Shown: in pieces, positions 1-8,775 of the stretch
How the letters are laid out: each line of letters opens with the position of its first letter
Numbering within the stretch: position 1 is the first letter of the stretch
Source: Gemmatimonadaceae bacterium
Lineage (GTDB): Bacteria > Gemmatimonadota > Gemmatimonadetes > Gemmatimonadales > Gemmatimonadaceae
Assembly: GCA_013813605.1 (NCBI GenBank)
Contig: JACCRL010000433.1
Location: forward strand, 1-11,504
Direction: 5' to 3'
DNA: 11,504 bases
Made by a program: the position numbers and the translations under genes
Notes under the pieces: generated by a model
The model's database searches: none
Told to the model about the DNA's origin: nothing
The model's input: only the letters and a program-made list of their open reading frames with translations

Positions 1-137
1 ACGATGTTCGCGACGTCGTCGTTGATCGGCGTGCCGAGGAAGATGATCCGGTCCATGAGCAGCCGGGAAAAGACGTCGTAGGTGCGCTCTCCGCGGCTGG
101 AGCGCTCGATGACATAGGGCGTGTAGATAGTCGGCAT
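1..137 (-). CDS. clpP: ATP-dependent Clp protease proteolytic subunit ClpP (N-terminal part, runs off the left edge)
   Basis: Only the first 45 codons are in the window. They read [20 protein letters not shown] and continue with [20 protein letters not shown], a typical ClpP N-terminus: the 'PYVIE..SRGER.YD..SRLL.DRII.LG..I.D' pattern is diagnostic. ClpP is the serine peptidase of the cytoplasmic Clp machine and forms a double heptamer that works with ClpX or ClpA/C ATPases. The catalytic Ser, His and Asp lie beyond the edge. I chose the ATG at 137 because it matches the family start and is preceded by a purine-rich run with AGGA about 13 nt upstream. An in-frame ATG at 167 would add ten residues and overlap the tig stop, but it has no visible ribosome binding site. 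The gene lies 22 bp downstream of tig on the same strand, the usual tig-clpP(-clpX) operon order, so clpX is the expected next gene. Confidence 0.95.
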   Translation of the reverse strand, partial: MPTIYTPYVIERSSRGERTYDVFSRLLMDRIIFLGTPINDDVANI

Positions 138-159
138 GTGCTCGTCTTCTTCCTGTCGT

Positions 160-1398
160 TTAGGCATTGATCGGAACGTCGTTTCGGTCCATCAGCCACT
201 TGAAAACCTTGTCCTCGGTGAGGCTGCGCTCCATCTCCTTAAGACGGCCGCTCTTTTCCAGCTGTGCGTAGATCTGACCCGGATTCACGTTGCGCTTCTC
301 CGCCTGCTCGGCGATCCGATCGTCGAGATCCTTCTCCGTTGCAGCGAGGCCCTCTCCCTCGGCGATCGTCTCGATCACCAGGTCGCGCCTGATCTGGCGC
401 TCGGCCATCGCGCGGAACTCGCCTGCGAACTGCTCTTTCTGGTCGGCGGGAACTTCATAGGCCTGGGCGTAGTTCTCGACGAACTGCTGGACCCAGCTGC
501 GCGGCACATCGAAAGCGTTGGCGGCGATTATCTGGTCGATGAGCTGCTGGCGCACGCTGGCCTCGGCCTCGTGGACGGCGTGTCGCGCCAGATCGATGCG
601 CACTGCCGCCTTCAACGCGGCGAGAGACTCGAAGTCTCCCACTTCGCCGGCGAAGGTGTCGTCGAGCGGCGGGGCTGACTTCCTCTTCACCTCGTTTACC
701 GTGACGCGGACCGTTTTCGTCTGGCCGCGCTGGGTCTCGTCAGGAAAATCTTCCGGCCATTTCACGGGACGCTCGAGCAACTGGCCGGGAGCAGCTTCCA
801 TGATCAGCTCTTCGATGCCCGGTATGGCTTGGCCGCTCCCCAGAACGATTGGGTAGCTCTTTGCCTCCGTCTCCTGGTCGCCGGTAGAGATCTGCACATT
901 CACCATGTCACCGGGCAGCGCCTTGCCTTCGGCCGGGCTCCAGGTGGCCTTCTCGTCGCGAACCCTCTCCAGCTGGTCAGCCACCTGGTCGTCGGTCACA
1001 GTGACATCGGGACGGTCGACGCGAAAGCCGCTGGTGCGGGCGAGCTCGATCTGGGGTCTGAGCTCCAGGTGCAGCTCGAATGTGAGCGGCTTCCCCTCCT
1101 CGAACTTCAAGTCGTGCACGTGGGGCTGGGCCGCGACCTTGAGGTCTTCCTTCTTGACGACTTCCTGGAACGCCTCACGAACGAGCGCCTCGACCGCTTC
1201 CTGCCTGATGGCCTCGCCAAACCGCTTGCGCACTACAGCCGCTGGTGCCTTCCCCGGGCGGAACCCTGGCAGCCGAACGGTCGAAGCATACCGGCGCGCC
1301 GCCTTCTCCTCGGCATCCCTGACGACGTCGACCGGAACGGAAACCTGGATGTGACGCTCGGCCCCCTCTGAGGAGCGTGGCGTAAACTCGATCTTCAT
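160..1398 (-). CDS. tig: Trigger factor, ribosome-associated chaperone and peptidyl-prolyl isomerase
   Basis: A 412-residue protein, slightly shorter than the 432-residue E. coli protein. Trigger factor binds next to the ribosome exit tunnel, shelters nascent chains and catalyses proline isomerisation. The N-terminal ribosome-binding domain (about residues 1-115) carries the signature GFRPGKAP at 45-52, which docks on ribosomal protein L23. The FKBP-like isomerase domain follows (about 150-240; GDMVNVQI, then [15 protein letters not shown]), then the helical C-terminal chaperone domain (about 240-412). The ATG at 1398 has GAGG only two bases upstream, closer than ideal, but the protein begins as the family does ([20 protein letters not shown]). 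It is followed by clpP 22 bp downstream, a conserved operon joining folding and degradation. Upstream it faces the kinase gene across a 131-bp divergent spacer. No CIRCE-type heat-shock operator is visible there. Confidence 0.97.
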   Translation of the reverse strand: MKIEFTPRSSEGAERHIQVSVPVDVVRDAEEKAARRYASTVRLPGFRPGKAPAAVVRKRFGEAIRQEAVEALVREAFQEVVKKEDLKVAAQPHVHDLKFEEGKPLTFELHLELRPQIELARTSGFRVDRPDVTVTDDQVADQLERVRDEKATWSPAEGKALPGDMVNVQISTGDQETEAKSYPIVLGSGQAIPGIEELIMEAAPGQLLERPVKWPEDFPDETQRGQTKTVRVTVNEVKRKSAPPLDDTFAGEVGDFESLAALKAAVRIDLARHAVHEAEASVRQQLIDQIIAANAFDVPRSWVQQFVENYAQAYEVPADQKEQFAGEFRAMAERQIRRDLVIETIAEGEGLAATEKDLDDRIAEQAEKRNVNPGQIYAQLEKSGRLKEMERSLTEDKVFKWLMDRNDVPINA

Positions 1399-1529
1399 GT
1401 CCTCAATATAACAGTACGGCCAACACCACTCTGCACCACGATTTCCGGCTTCCCCGGGGGACTGCCTCCTCCCCGGTTTCGCGGTGGCTTTAATCCTGCC
1501 AGTGGTGGAATGACTATGGCCCTGGCAAT
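1399..1529. promoter_or_regulatory. Divergent spacer between tig and the histidine kinase gene
   Basis: 131 bp separate the two divergent start codons, so both promoters should lie here or inside the coding ends. On the minus strand an AT-rich patch (TTATATT) sits just before the tig GAGG and ATG, but no matching -35 is evident. On the plus strand an in-frame TAA at 1491-1493 limits how far the kinase could extend upstream. No convincing operator or hairpin was recognised. Confidence 0.3.
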
Positions 1530-4184
<2,655 letters not shown>

Positions 4185-4261
4185 GCAATTGTCCGGCACC
4201 GCTATTGCCTTGATGGGCGGCAACCGGCCGAAGCCAAAAAACGATACCGATGGAGATTAAA

Positions 4262-4753
4262 ATGGAGCTCGATACCCTGAAGGACCTGTATATCGAAGAG
4301 TTGAAGGACTTGTGGAGCGCTGAGCGCCAGATCATCAAGGCACTTCCAAAAATGATAAAGGCCGCCAGCAACAAGGAGCTTCAGGCGGCGTTCCGCACGC
4401 ACCTCAAGGAAACCGAGCGCCAGGTCGAACGGCTGGAGAAGATTTGTGCGGAGCTGGGAGTGAGCCCGCGCGGGAAGAAGTGCGTCGGCATGGAAGGCCT
4501 GCTCGAGGAAGGCAGCGATCTGATCGGCGAGAAGCCGGATCCCGATGTGCTTGATGCGGGACTGATCTCAGCCGCCCAGCATGTCGAGCATTACGAGATG
4601 GCCGGATACGGGACGGTGCGCACCTACGCGCGCCAGCTCGGATATGAGTCTCAGGCTCAGCTGCTTCAGCAGACGCTGGATGAGGAAGGGAAGACGGACC
4701 ACCTTCTCACCGATCTCGCCGAATCGCGGGTAAATCTCGACGCCGAGGCATAG
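4262..4753 (+). CDS. YciE/YciF-type ferritin-like protein (DUF892)
   Basis: A helical protein of 163 residues, the usual length of the DUF892 family (E. coli/Salmonella YciE and YciF), whose members fold as ferritin-like four-helix bundles and are linked to stress responses; the biochemical role is unsettled. Recognisable pieces, numbered from the ATG at 4250, are LKDLYIEELKDLWSAERQ (10-27), ALPKM, HLKETERQVERLEKI (51-65), the hallmark GKKC.GMEGL (75-84), AAQHVEHYEMAGYGT (108-122) and TLDEEGKTDHLL (142-153). The Glu and His residues in these helices are where ferritin-like metal ligands would sit. An in-frame ATG at 4250 adds four residues, but GGAG at 4253-4256 is spaced properly for the ATG at 4262, so I prefer that one. 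The TAG stop overlaps the GTG of the NuiA-like gene (TAGTG), implying translational coupling. Confidence 0.9.
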   Translation: MELDTLKDLYIEELKDLWSAERQIIKALPKMIKAASNKELQAAFRTHLKETERQVERLEKICAELGVSPRGKKCVGMEGLLEEGSDLIGEKPDPDVLDAGLISAAQHVEHYEMAGYGTVRTYARQLGYESQAQLLQQTLDEEGKTDHLLTDLAESRVNLDAEA

Positions 4754-5169
4754 TGGCTCCGGGCTTTGACCCGGAGCTGAAGGCGGACCTCGAGCGGGCG
4801 TGCTCGGACCTCGTTTATTCGAGCGAGTCCGACCGCCCGTTCGAGTTTTTCAGCGTTCGCATCCCACCCGGCAGCAAAATTGACTCGGCGGAGGATTTCC
4901 GCTCCCTGCTTGGTATCGATAAAGCGGTGCGCGTAGAGATACGGGAGGTTGGGGACTTCCTTGCCCGTCACACGGGTACGAGCGACCCTCACGATGCTGG
5001 GGCGCAGGCAATTCGGCCGCGCTACGAGCGGCTTCAAGCCCTGCTGGAGGAGCGGCTGAGCTGTGTCCGCGCCTTTCGCGTGGGGAAGATCGAGATTGAC
5101 TGTTACATCGCCGGCGAGGATGGTCAGGGCCGTCTTGCCGGGCTCAAAACGGTCGCGATCGAGACCTGA
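4753..5169 (+). CDS. NuiA-family nuclease inhibitor
   Basis: A 138-residue cytoplasmic protein with no signal peptide. It resembles Anabaena NuiA (135 residues), the protein that binds and inhibits the sugar-non-specific nuclease NucA. Matching blocks are LERACSDLVYSSESDRPFEF near the N-terminus (NuiA has a SESEYPFE block there), a central RYERLQALLEERL, and a C-terminal FRVGKIEIDCYIAGEDGQGR then LAGLKTVAIET, parallel to NuiA's RLGEVELDVYVIGET and LAGISTKVVET. Glu25 falls at NuiA Glu24, and the chain ends in Thr as NuiA does; from memory, both residues contact the nuclease active site in the NucA-NuiA structure. The GTG start overlaps the upstream stop (TAGTG). The next gene downstream encodes a NucA-type nuclease, which strengthens the assignment. 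Family membership is likely; inhibition of that neighbour is inferred. Confidence 0.87.
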   Translation: MAPGFDPELKADLERACSDLVYSSESDRPFEFFSVRIPPGSKIDSAEDFRSLLGIDKAVRVEIREVGDFLARHTGTSDPHDAGAQAIRPRYERLQALLEERLSCVRAFRVGKIEIDCYIAGEDGQGRLAGLKTVAIET

Positions 5170-5200
5170 AACGTGGCATTCCGGGCGGGTCCGGCGTTCG

Positions 5201-5229
5201 TTACGAGAAAGGCAACATTTTGATACAAT
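5201..5229 (+). promoter_or_regulatory. Candidate extended -10 promoter for the nuclease gene
   Basis: TACAAT at 5224-5229 (five of six matches to TATAAT) is preceded by TG at 5221-5222, giving an extended -10 (TGNTANAAT). A weak -35, TTACGA at 5201-5206, lies 17 bp upstream. The stretch is AT-rich within GC-rich surroundings. It would give a leader of roughly 110 nt ahead of the nuclease ATG. This is a motif match only, and promoter consensus in this phylum is poorly known. Confidence 0.38.
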
Positions 5230-5270
5230 TCCCTGTAGCGAAAACCCGCAAAAAATGTAGTTTGTAAACG

Positions 5271-5297
5271 GCGGTTTATAGCGGTTTATAGCGGTTT
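5271..5297 (+). repeat. Three-copy 10-bp tandem repeat in the nuclease leader
   Basis: GCGGTTTATA occurs at 5271-5280 and 5281-5290, followed by a partial copy GCGGTTT at 5291-5297. Just before it is the short inverted element GTTTGTAAAC (5260-5269). The block sits between the candidate promoter and the nuclease start codon. The 10-bp period is close to one helical turn, as in sites that bind a regulator side by side; slippage is an alternative explanation. No regulator is identified. Confidence 0.75.
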
Positions 5298-5346
5298 TGA
5301 GCCTTCCAGGCCAAGATCGCCGCTCCACACAATCCAGCCCACTAAA

Positions 5347-8046
5347 ATGCGCCGACTCCAGTCCCGCGTTGTGCGTCCGCTCGTGCTTAGCCTTGCGATT
5401 CTCTCCTGCGCTCCGGAGAACGTCGTGGGTCCGACTGTGGTTTATAACCCCCATTTCGCTGCGCTGAACTCCGCCTCTACTGTAGTTATCAGTCAGGTTT
5501 ATGGAGGCGGTGGAAACTCCGGCGCGACGCTCAAGAACGATTTCATCGAGCTGTTCAATCGTGGCACCGCTCCCGTGAACGTGAGCGGATGGTCGGTGCA
5601 GTACGCCGCTTCGACAGGCGTATTTTCAACCAAGACGGATTTATCGGGGACGATCCAGCCGGGCCGTTACCTGCTGGTACAAGAGGCGGCCGGAGCGGGC
5701 GGAACGGTGTCGCTACCGGCGCCAGATGTGACGGGCACCATCGCCATGGGCGGAACCGGTGGGAAGGTTGCACTAGTCATGAGTGCAACCGCGATCAACT
5801 GCGGGAGCACAACCGTCATTTGCACGGCCTCCCAGCGCGCTACCATCGCCGATTTGGTTGGTTATGGGTCCGGCCCGTCCTTCTATGAAGGCACCGGAGG
5901 GACGGCCAGCGTTTCCAACTCGACAGCCGCGGCAAGAAAAGACGGCGGCTGCACCGACACTGATAACAACGCGGCCGACTTTACGGTTGGCGCTCCGGCC
6001 CCACGAAATAGCGCCACCGCGGAACGGGCCTGCGATTCAGGTCCGGTCGAACCTGCCGGCCCCGTCGCTACCGTCGCGGTGACTCCTGCGGGCTCAACGG
6101 TATTTCTGGGATCGACGAGGGTGTTTTCCGCGACCGGCACAGATGCAACCGGCCGGTCGAGCGCAACCACGTTTACATGGACGAGCTCCAACACGGCCGT
6201 GCTGGCTTTCGCCGATCCGTCGAGCGGATTGGCGTCAACGCCTGGCGGCCAGGGCACGGTCACGGTGACTGCCACCGCGGCTAACGGAGTTACAGGTACC
6301 ACGACGGCGTTCGTCACCGAGCCGGGCGGCGTTGCCTCCATCAGCATTTCGATCAACACTCCCCGACAGATTCCAGTCGGCTACACGAAGCCCGCGTTTC
6401 CGACCAGCAGAGATGCCTCCGGCACTACGATCAGCCCACCGCCCGCGCTCGCCTGGTCGAGTTCCAATGATGCCGTCGCTACCGTCGACAACCTCGGCTA
6501 CATCACCGGCATCAGCGTCGGCACTGTCACGATCCGCGCGACCGCGGTTAACGGCGTCTACGGCACCAACAGCATCACGATCCTTCCGGCGACTGCCGCG
6601 ACGACCGCCAACTACGGAAATCACGTGGAATTCGGAACGCCGACGGACGGAACGCCGAGCGATGACTACATCCTGACCAAGCCTCAGTACGTGCTTTCTT
6701 ACAATAGAGTGCGCGGCGGACCGAACTGGGTGAGCTGGACCCTCAACGCTTCGCACTTTGGCGCGGCCCCGCGCTGCGCCTGCTTCAGCGCCGATCTGAC
6801 GCTGCCCGATGGCTACTACCGCGTGGTTGATTTTGACTACCGGAACGGAGGCTACGATCGTGGCCACATGGTCCAGTCCGAGCCGAGGACGACGACCGAC
6901 CAGGAGAACGCGTCAACCTTCCTGCTCACGAACATCCTGCCCCAGGCAGGGGAAAACAATCAGGGCCCATGGTCACAGTTCGAGAACTACCTGAACGATC
7001 TTGCGCGCACGAGCTCGAAGCAGATCTATGTCGTGACCGGCGGCGAGTATGCCGCCCAGCCCGGTACGCTAAAGGGGGAGGGCAAGGTCCAGATTCCCGA
7101 TTACACCTGGAAGGTTGCGGTCATCATGGGCGCGGGTCAGGGACTCGCCAACGTCACTTCAGTGAATTCGCTCGAGGTGATTTCGGTCCGGATGCCTAAT
7201 CTGATCACCGCCGGGGGACCTGCTTCGGCAGTCGGAATCAGGAACGTTCCGTGGGCAACCTACAAAACAACTGTCGATGCGATCGAGGCCCGTATTGGGT
7301 ACGACCTGCTGTCGAATCTTCCTAACCGCATCGAGCAGCTCGTCGAGGGTGGTCACGAGCCGGTTGCGGTATTCGGCGGCGCGACAACGGGTGTCGAAGG
7401 TTCCTCAATGAGCTTCAACGGCGGTAGCTCGACCGACGCAGACGGTGACATCCTCACCTATGCATGGACTTTCGGCGACGGCTCGACCGGCACCGGTGTG
7501 GCCCCGAATCACACCTACGCCGACAACGGATCGTACACAGTTTCGCTGACGGTCATGGATCCGAGCGAGGGTGAATCAACCGTCGCCAGGGTGGTTGACG
7601 TCAGCAACGCGAAACCTGTTGCCACCTCGCTCACGGTGAACAACATCGTCTCGGGTGGAACGGTTTCGGCGCTCGCTTCATTCACGGACGCCGGCGCGCA
7701 GGACAGCCCGTGGAGCTACACCTTCAACTGGGGCTCTAGTAACCTGAGCACCGGGACCACCGGCGCGATTGGTTCCGTCGGCTCGAGCCGCTCGTTCACG
7801 GGCGCTGGATCTTACACGGTGTCGTTCACGGTGACGGACAAGGACGGGGGGGTATCGGCTGTTCGCAGCGCGACCTTCCAGGTCAGCCGCATTCAGATCG
7901 GACCTCTCGTATCGCCCGGCCAGGTCAACATCGGCAACAATGGCAACGGCCAGGTCAAGGTGATCGTGCTCGGCACCTCAGAGATCGATGCGTCACAGAT
8001 CGACGCCGAGTCGGCGCGCATCGGCGGAGGGGCGGCGGACGCCTAG
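5347..8046 (+). CDS. Surface lipoprotein endonuclease: lamin-tail, Big2, NucA-type nuclease, PKD
   Basis: An 899-residue lipoprotein as read to the first stop. The N-terminus is a basic/hydrophobic signal ending in a lipobox (AILS-Cys21), predicting lipidation and export. Domains: lamin tail domain (about 45-222), two Big2-like Ig domains (about 238-325 and 328-413), a DNA/RNA non-specific endonuclease domain (about 424-665), two PKD domains (about 672-754 and 756-846; WTFGDGS and HTYADNGSYTV in the first), then part of a C-terminal module. The nuclease domain resembles Anabaena NucA: KPQYVLSYNRVRGGPNWVSW (445-464), DRGHM with catalytic His507 (504-508), NILPQ (529-533), Asn537/538 as the metal ligand and Glu546. 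All expected active-site residues are present, so it should cleave DNA and RNA outside the cytoplasm. The ATG at 5347 has no strong ribosome binding site, but the signal peptide fixes the start. TAG at 8044 cuts the final domain. The neighbour upstream is a NuiA-like inhibitor. Confidence 0.9.
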   Translation: MRRLQSRVVRPLVLSLAILSCAPENVVGPTVVYNPHFAALNSASTVVISQVYGGGGNSGATLKNDFIELFNRGTAPVNVSGWSVQYAASTGVFSTKTDLSGTIQPGRYLLVQEAAGAGGTVSLPAPDVTGTIAMGGTGGKVALVMSATAINCGSTTVICTASQRATIADLVGYGSGPSFYEGTGGTASVSNSTAAARKDGGCTDTDNNAADFTVGAPAPRNSATAERACDSGPVEPAGPVATVAVTPAGSTVFLGSTRVFSATGTDATGRSSATTFTWTSSNTAVLAFADPSSGLASTPGGQGTVTVTATAANGVTGTTTAFVTEPGGVASISISINTPRQIPVGYTKPAFPTSRDASGTTISPPPALAWSSSNDAVATVDNLGYITGISVGTVTIRATAVNGVYGTNSITILPATAATTANYGNHVEFGTPTDGTPSDDYILTKPQYVLSYNRVRGGPNWVSWTLNASHFGAAPRCACFSADLTLPDGYYRVVDFDYRNGGYDRGHMVQSEPRTTTDQENASTFLLTNILPQAGENNQGPWSQFENYLNDLARTSSKQIYVVTGGEYAAQPGTLKGEGKVQIPDYTWKVAVIMGAGQGLANVTSVNSLEVISVRMPNLITAGGPASAVGIRNVPWATYKTTVDAIEARIGYDLLSNLPNRIEQLVEGGHEPVAVFGGATTGVEGSSMSFNGGSSTDADGDILTYAWTFGDGSTGTGVAPNHTYADNGSYTVSLTVMDPSEGESTVARVVDVSNAKPVATSLTVNNIVSGGTVSALASFTDAGAQDSPWSYTFNWGSSNLSTGTTGAIGSVGSSRSFTGAGSYTVSFTVTDKDGGVSAVRSATFQVSRIQIGPLVSPGQVNIGNNGNGQVKVIVLGTSEIDASQIDAESARIGGGAADA

Positions 8047-8247
8047 GGCAATGACGAGCTCAAGTCGAAGGTCGCAGATGTCGATGGCGACGGCGACATG
8101 GATCTCGTGCTCCACTTCGAGCGCAAGGACCTGGTTCGGAGCGGCGCCCTGACGGAGAGCACGACCCAGCTCTCACTGCTCGCCAACATGATCGACGGGC
8201 GCCAGATCGAGGCGCGCGGCGCGGTCGAGGTGATTACGAACGACTGA
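8047..8247 (+). pseudogene. Continuation of the nuclease frame beyond an in-frame amber stop
   Basis: After the TAG at 8044-8046 the same frame stays open for 66 codons to TGA at 8245-8247. It reads GNDELKSKVADVDGDGDMDL, then VLHFERKDLVRSGALTESTT, and ends GRQIEARGAVEVITND. Joined to the residues before the stop (VKVIVLGTSEIDASQIDAES, then ARIGGGAADA) it rebuilds a module I recognise from other bacterial extracellular proteins: 'VAILGT..FD...VD..TVRFG..GA' followed by 'DV(D/N)GDG..DLVLHF'. The DVDGDGDMD stretch looks like a calcium-binding loop. A single base change (for example a Tyr, Trp or Gln codon to TAG) or a sequencing error would explain the break; read-through is also possible. The uncut protein would be 966 residues. 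The terminator follows the TGA, not the TAG, consistent with the TGA being the original end. Confidence 0.85.
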
Positions 8248-8253
8248 TTTATT

Positions 8254-8271
8254 GGAGGGTTCAGCCCCTCC
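8254..8271 (+). other. Short hairpin after the nuclease gene
   Basis: GGAGGG (8254-8259) can pair with CCCTCC (8266-8271) around a 6-base loop, directly after the TGA at 8245-8247. No T-run follows, so it is not a terminator by itself; it may stabilise the 3' end or act with the stronger hairpin downstream. Confidence 0.4.
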
Positions 8272-8281
8272 GTGATGTTGG

Positions 8282-8314
8282 AAAGGCCGATCCGGTATCC
8301 GGGTCGGCCTTTTC
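8282..8314 (+). terminator. Intrinsic terminator of the nuclease gene
   Basis: AAAGGCCGA (8282-8290) pairs with TCGGCCTTT (8304-8312). The stem continues inward with a T-G wobble and CCGG (8292-8295) pairing CCGG (8299-8302) around a 3-base loop, and a short T-run (8310-8313) follows. The flanking A and T runs make it usable in both directions, so it could also end the minus-strand 64-aa ORF that stops at 8334. Confidence 0.85.
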
Positions 8315-8317
8315 TGC

Positions 8318-8345
8318 GTTCAGCTCGGGAGGTTCAGCTCGGGAG
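8318..8345. repeat. Perfect 14-bp tandem duplication
   Basis: GTTCAGCTCGGGAG occurs twice back to back, at 8318-8331 and 8332-8345. The second copy contains the last sense codons and the stop of the minus-strand ORF 8334-8528; the first copy lies just beyond it, before the terminator. It looks like a recent local duplication. Confidence 0.9.
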
Positions 8346-8528
8346 GATGCCTTCGCTCCGCAGCTGCTGGCTGACCATCTTCTCGACGAGCGCGTCGAAC
8401 TCGGCCTCAGGCATGTCACAGCAGATCACCCGGAAGCGACGCACAATGTCGCTGCGAACTTTTTCCACACGGCGATCTCTCAGCTTTGCCTCAGCCTTCT
8501 GCCAGTCGACGAAACTCTGTGATTCCAA
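8334..8528 (-). CDS. Hypothetical small protein, 64 residues
   Basis: The frame starts at TTG (8528), the only usable start after an in-frame TAA 15 bases upstream, with GGGAG four bases before it. The product begins MESQSFVDWQKAEAKLRDRR and is charged and probably helical (runs such as AEAKLRDRRVEKVRSDIVRR and EAEFDALVEKMVSQQL), with a Cys-Cys pair in FRVICCDMPE. There is no signal peptide or membrane segment. Codons are mostly G/C-ending, as in neighbouring genes. It lies downstream of tRNA-Leu on the same strand and ends at the two-way hairpin at 8282-8314. I do not recognise a family. It could be a real conserved small gene or a chance frame; coding style and the start signal tilt me to real. 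Confidence 0.5.
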   Translation of the reverse strand: MESQSFVDWQKAEAKLRDRRVEKVRSDIVRRFRVICCDMPEAEFDALVEKMVSQQLRSEGILPS

Positions 8529-8607
8529 AACGCTCCCGGTTTAAGATGATATTGCGCATTTTGCGGGCCGCCCGGCGCTCCTCGACGGGCTGAAACGACG
8601 ACCGGGA

Positions 8608-8689
8608 TGCGAAAGGGGGGACTCGAACCCCCAAGGATTTCTCCACTGGATCCTAAGTCCAGCGCGTCTGCCAGTTCCGCCACTCTCGC
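8608..8689 (-). tRNA. tRNA-Leu, anticodon UAG
   Basis: Read on the minus strand, the acceptor arm GCGAGAG (8689-8683) pairs with CTTTCGC (8615-8609) with one G-U pair, and the discriminator is A at 8608. The anticodon arm is CTGGA-CTTAGGA-TCCAG, so the anticodon is TAG, which reads CUA and other CUN leucine codons. The variable arm (TGGAGAAATCCT region) and the T arm GGGGGTTCGAGTCCCCC are present. The 82-nt length suits a class II leucine tRNA. CCA is not encoded: TCC follows the discriminator base, so CCA must be added after transcription. The D arm has the usual GTGGCGGAACTGGCAGACGC. The gene begins 32 bp after the terminator of the HtrA gene; no clear promoter was identified. Confidence 0.96.
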
Positions 8690-8720
8690 GCCCACAAAAG
8701 ATAACGTCCGCGGAGGCGGC

Positions 8721-8755
8721 AAAAAGAAAGCCCCCGCCTGGAGGCGGGGGCTTTC
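8721..8755 (-). terminator. Intrinsic terminator of the HtrA-like protease gene
   Basis: A perfect 13-bp stem joins 8726-8738 and 8743-8755 (GAAAGCCCCCGCC with GGCGGGGGCTTTC) around a 4-base loop. On the minus strand it is followed by five T (complement of the A-run 8721-8725). It starts 21 bp after the protease stop codon and separates that gene from tRNA-Leu. Confidence 0.95.
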
Positions 8756-8775
8756 CTAATCAGCTGTGCCGAGCG

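Noticed and set aside
137..167. Upstream clpP start at 167 overlapping the tig stop
   Set aside because: The ten added residues ([10 protein letters not shown]) do not match the family start and no ribosome binding site precedes it; the ATG at 137 is better supported.
5271..5297. Tandem repeats as a CRISPR array or plasmid iterons
   Set aside because: The units are directly adjacent with no spacers, only about 2.7 copies, and no cas or replication gene is near.
8272..8544. 90-codon plus-strand frame after the nuclease terminator
   Set aside because: It begins before the terminator hairpin, lies antisense to the better-supported 64-aa ORF, and is Ser/Arg-rich.
8480..8722. Minus-strand frame reading [14 protein letters not shown]...GSSPPFR
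   Set aside because: This is the well-known false translation of a leucine/serine tRNA; it covers tRNA-Leu at 8608-8689.
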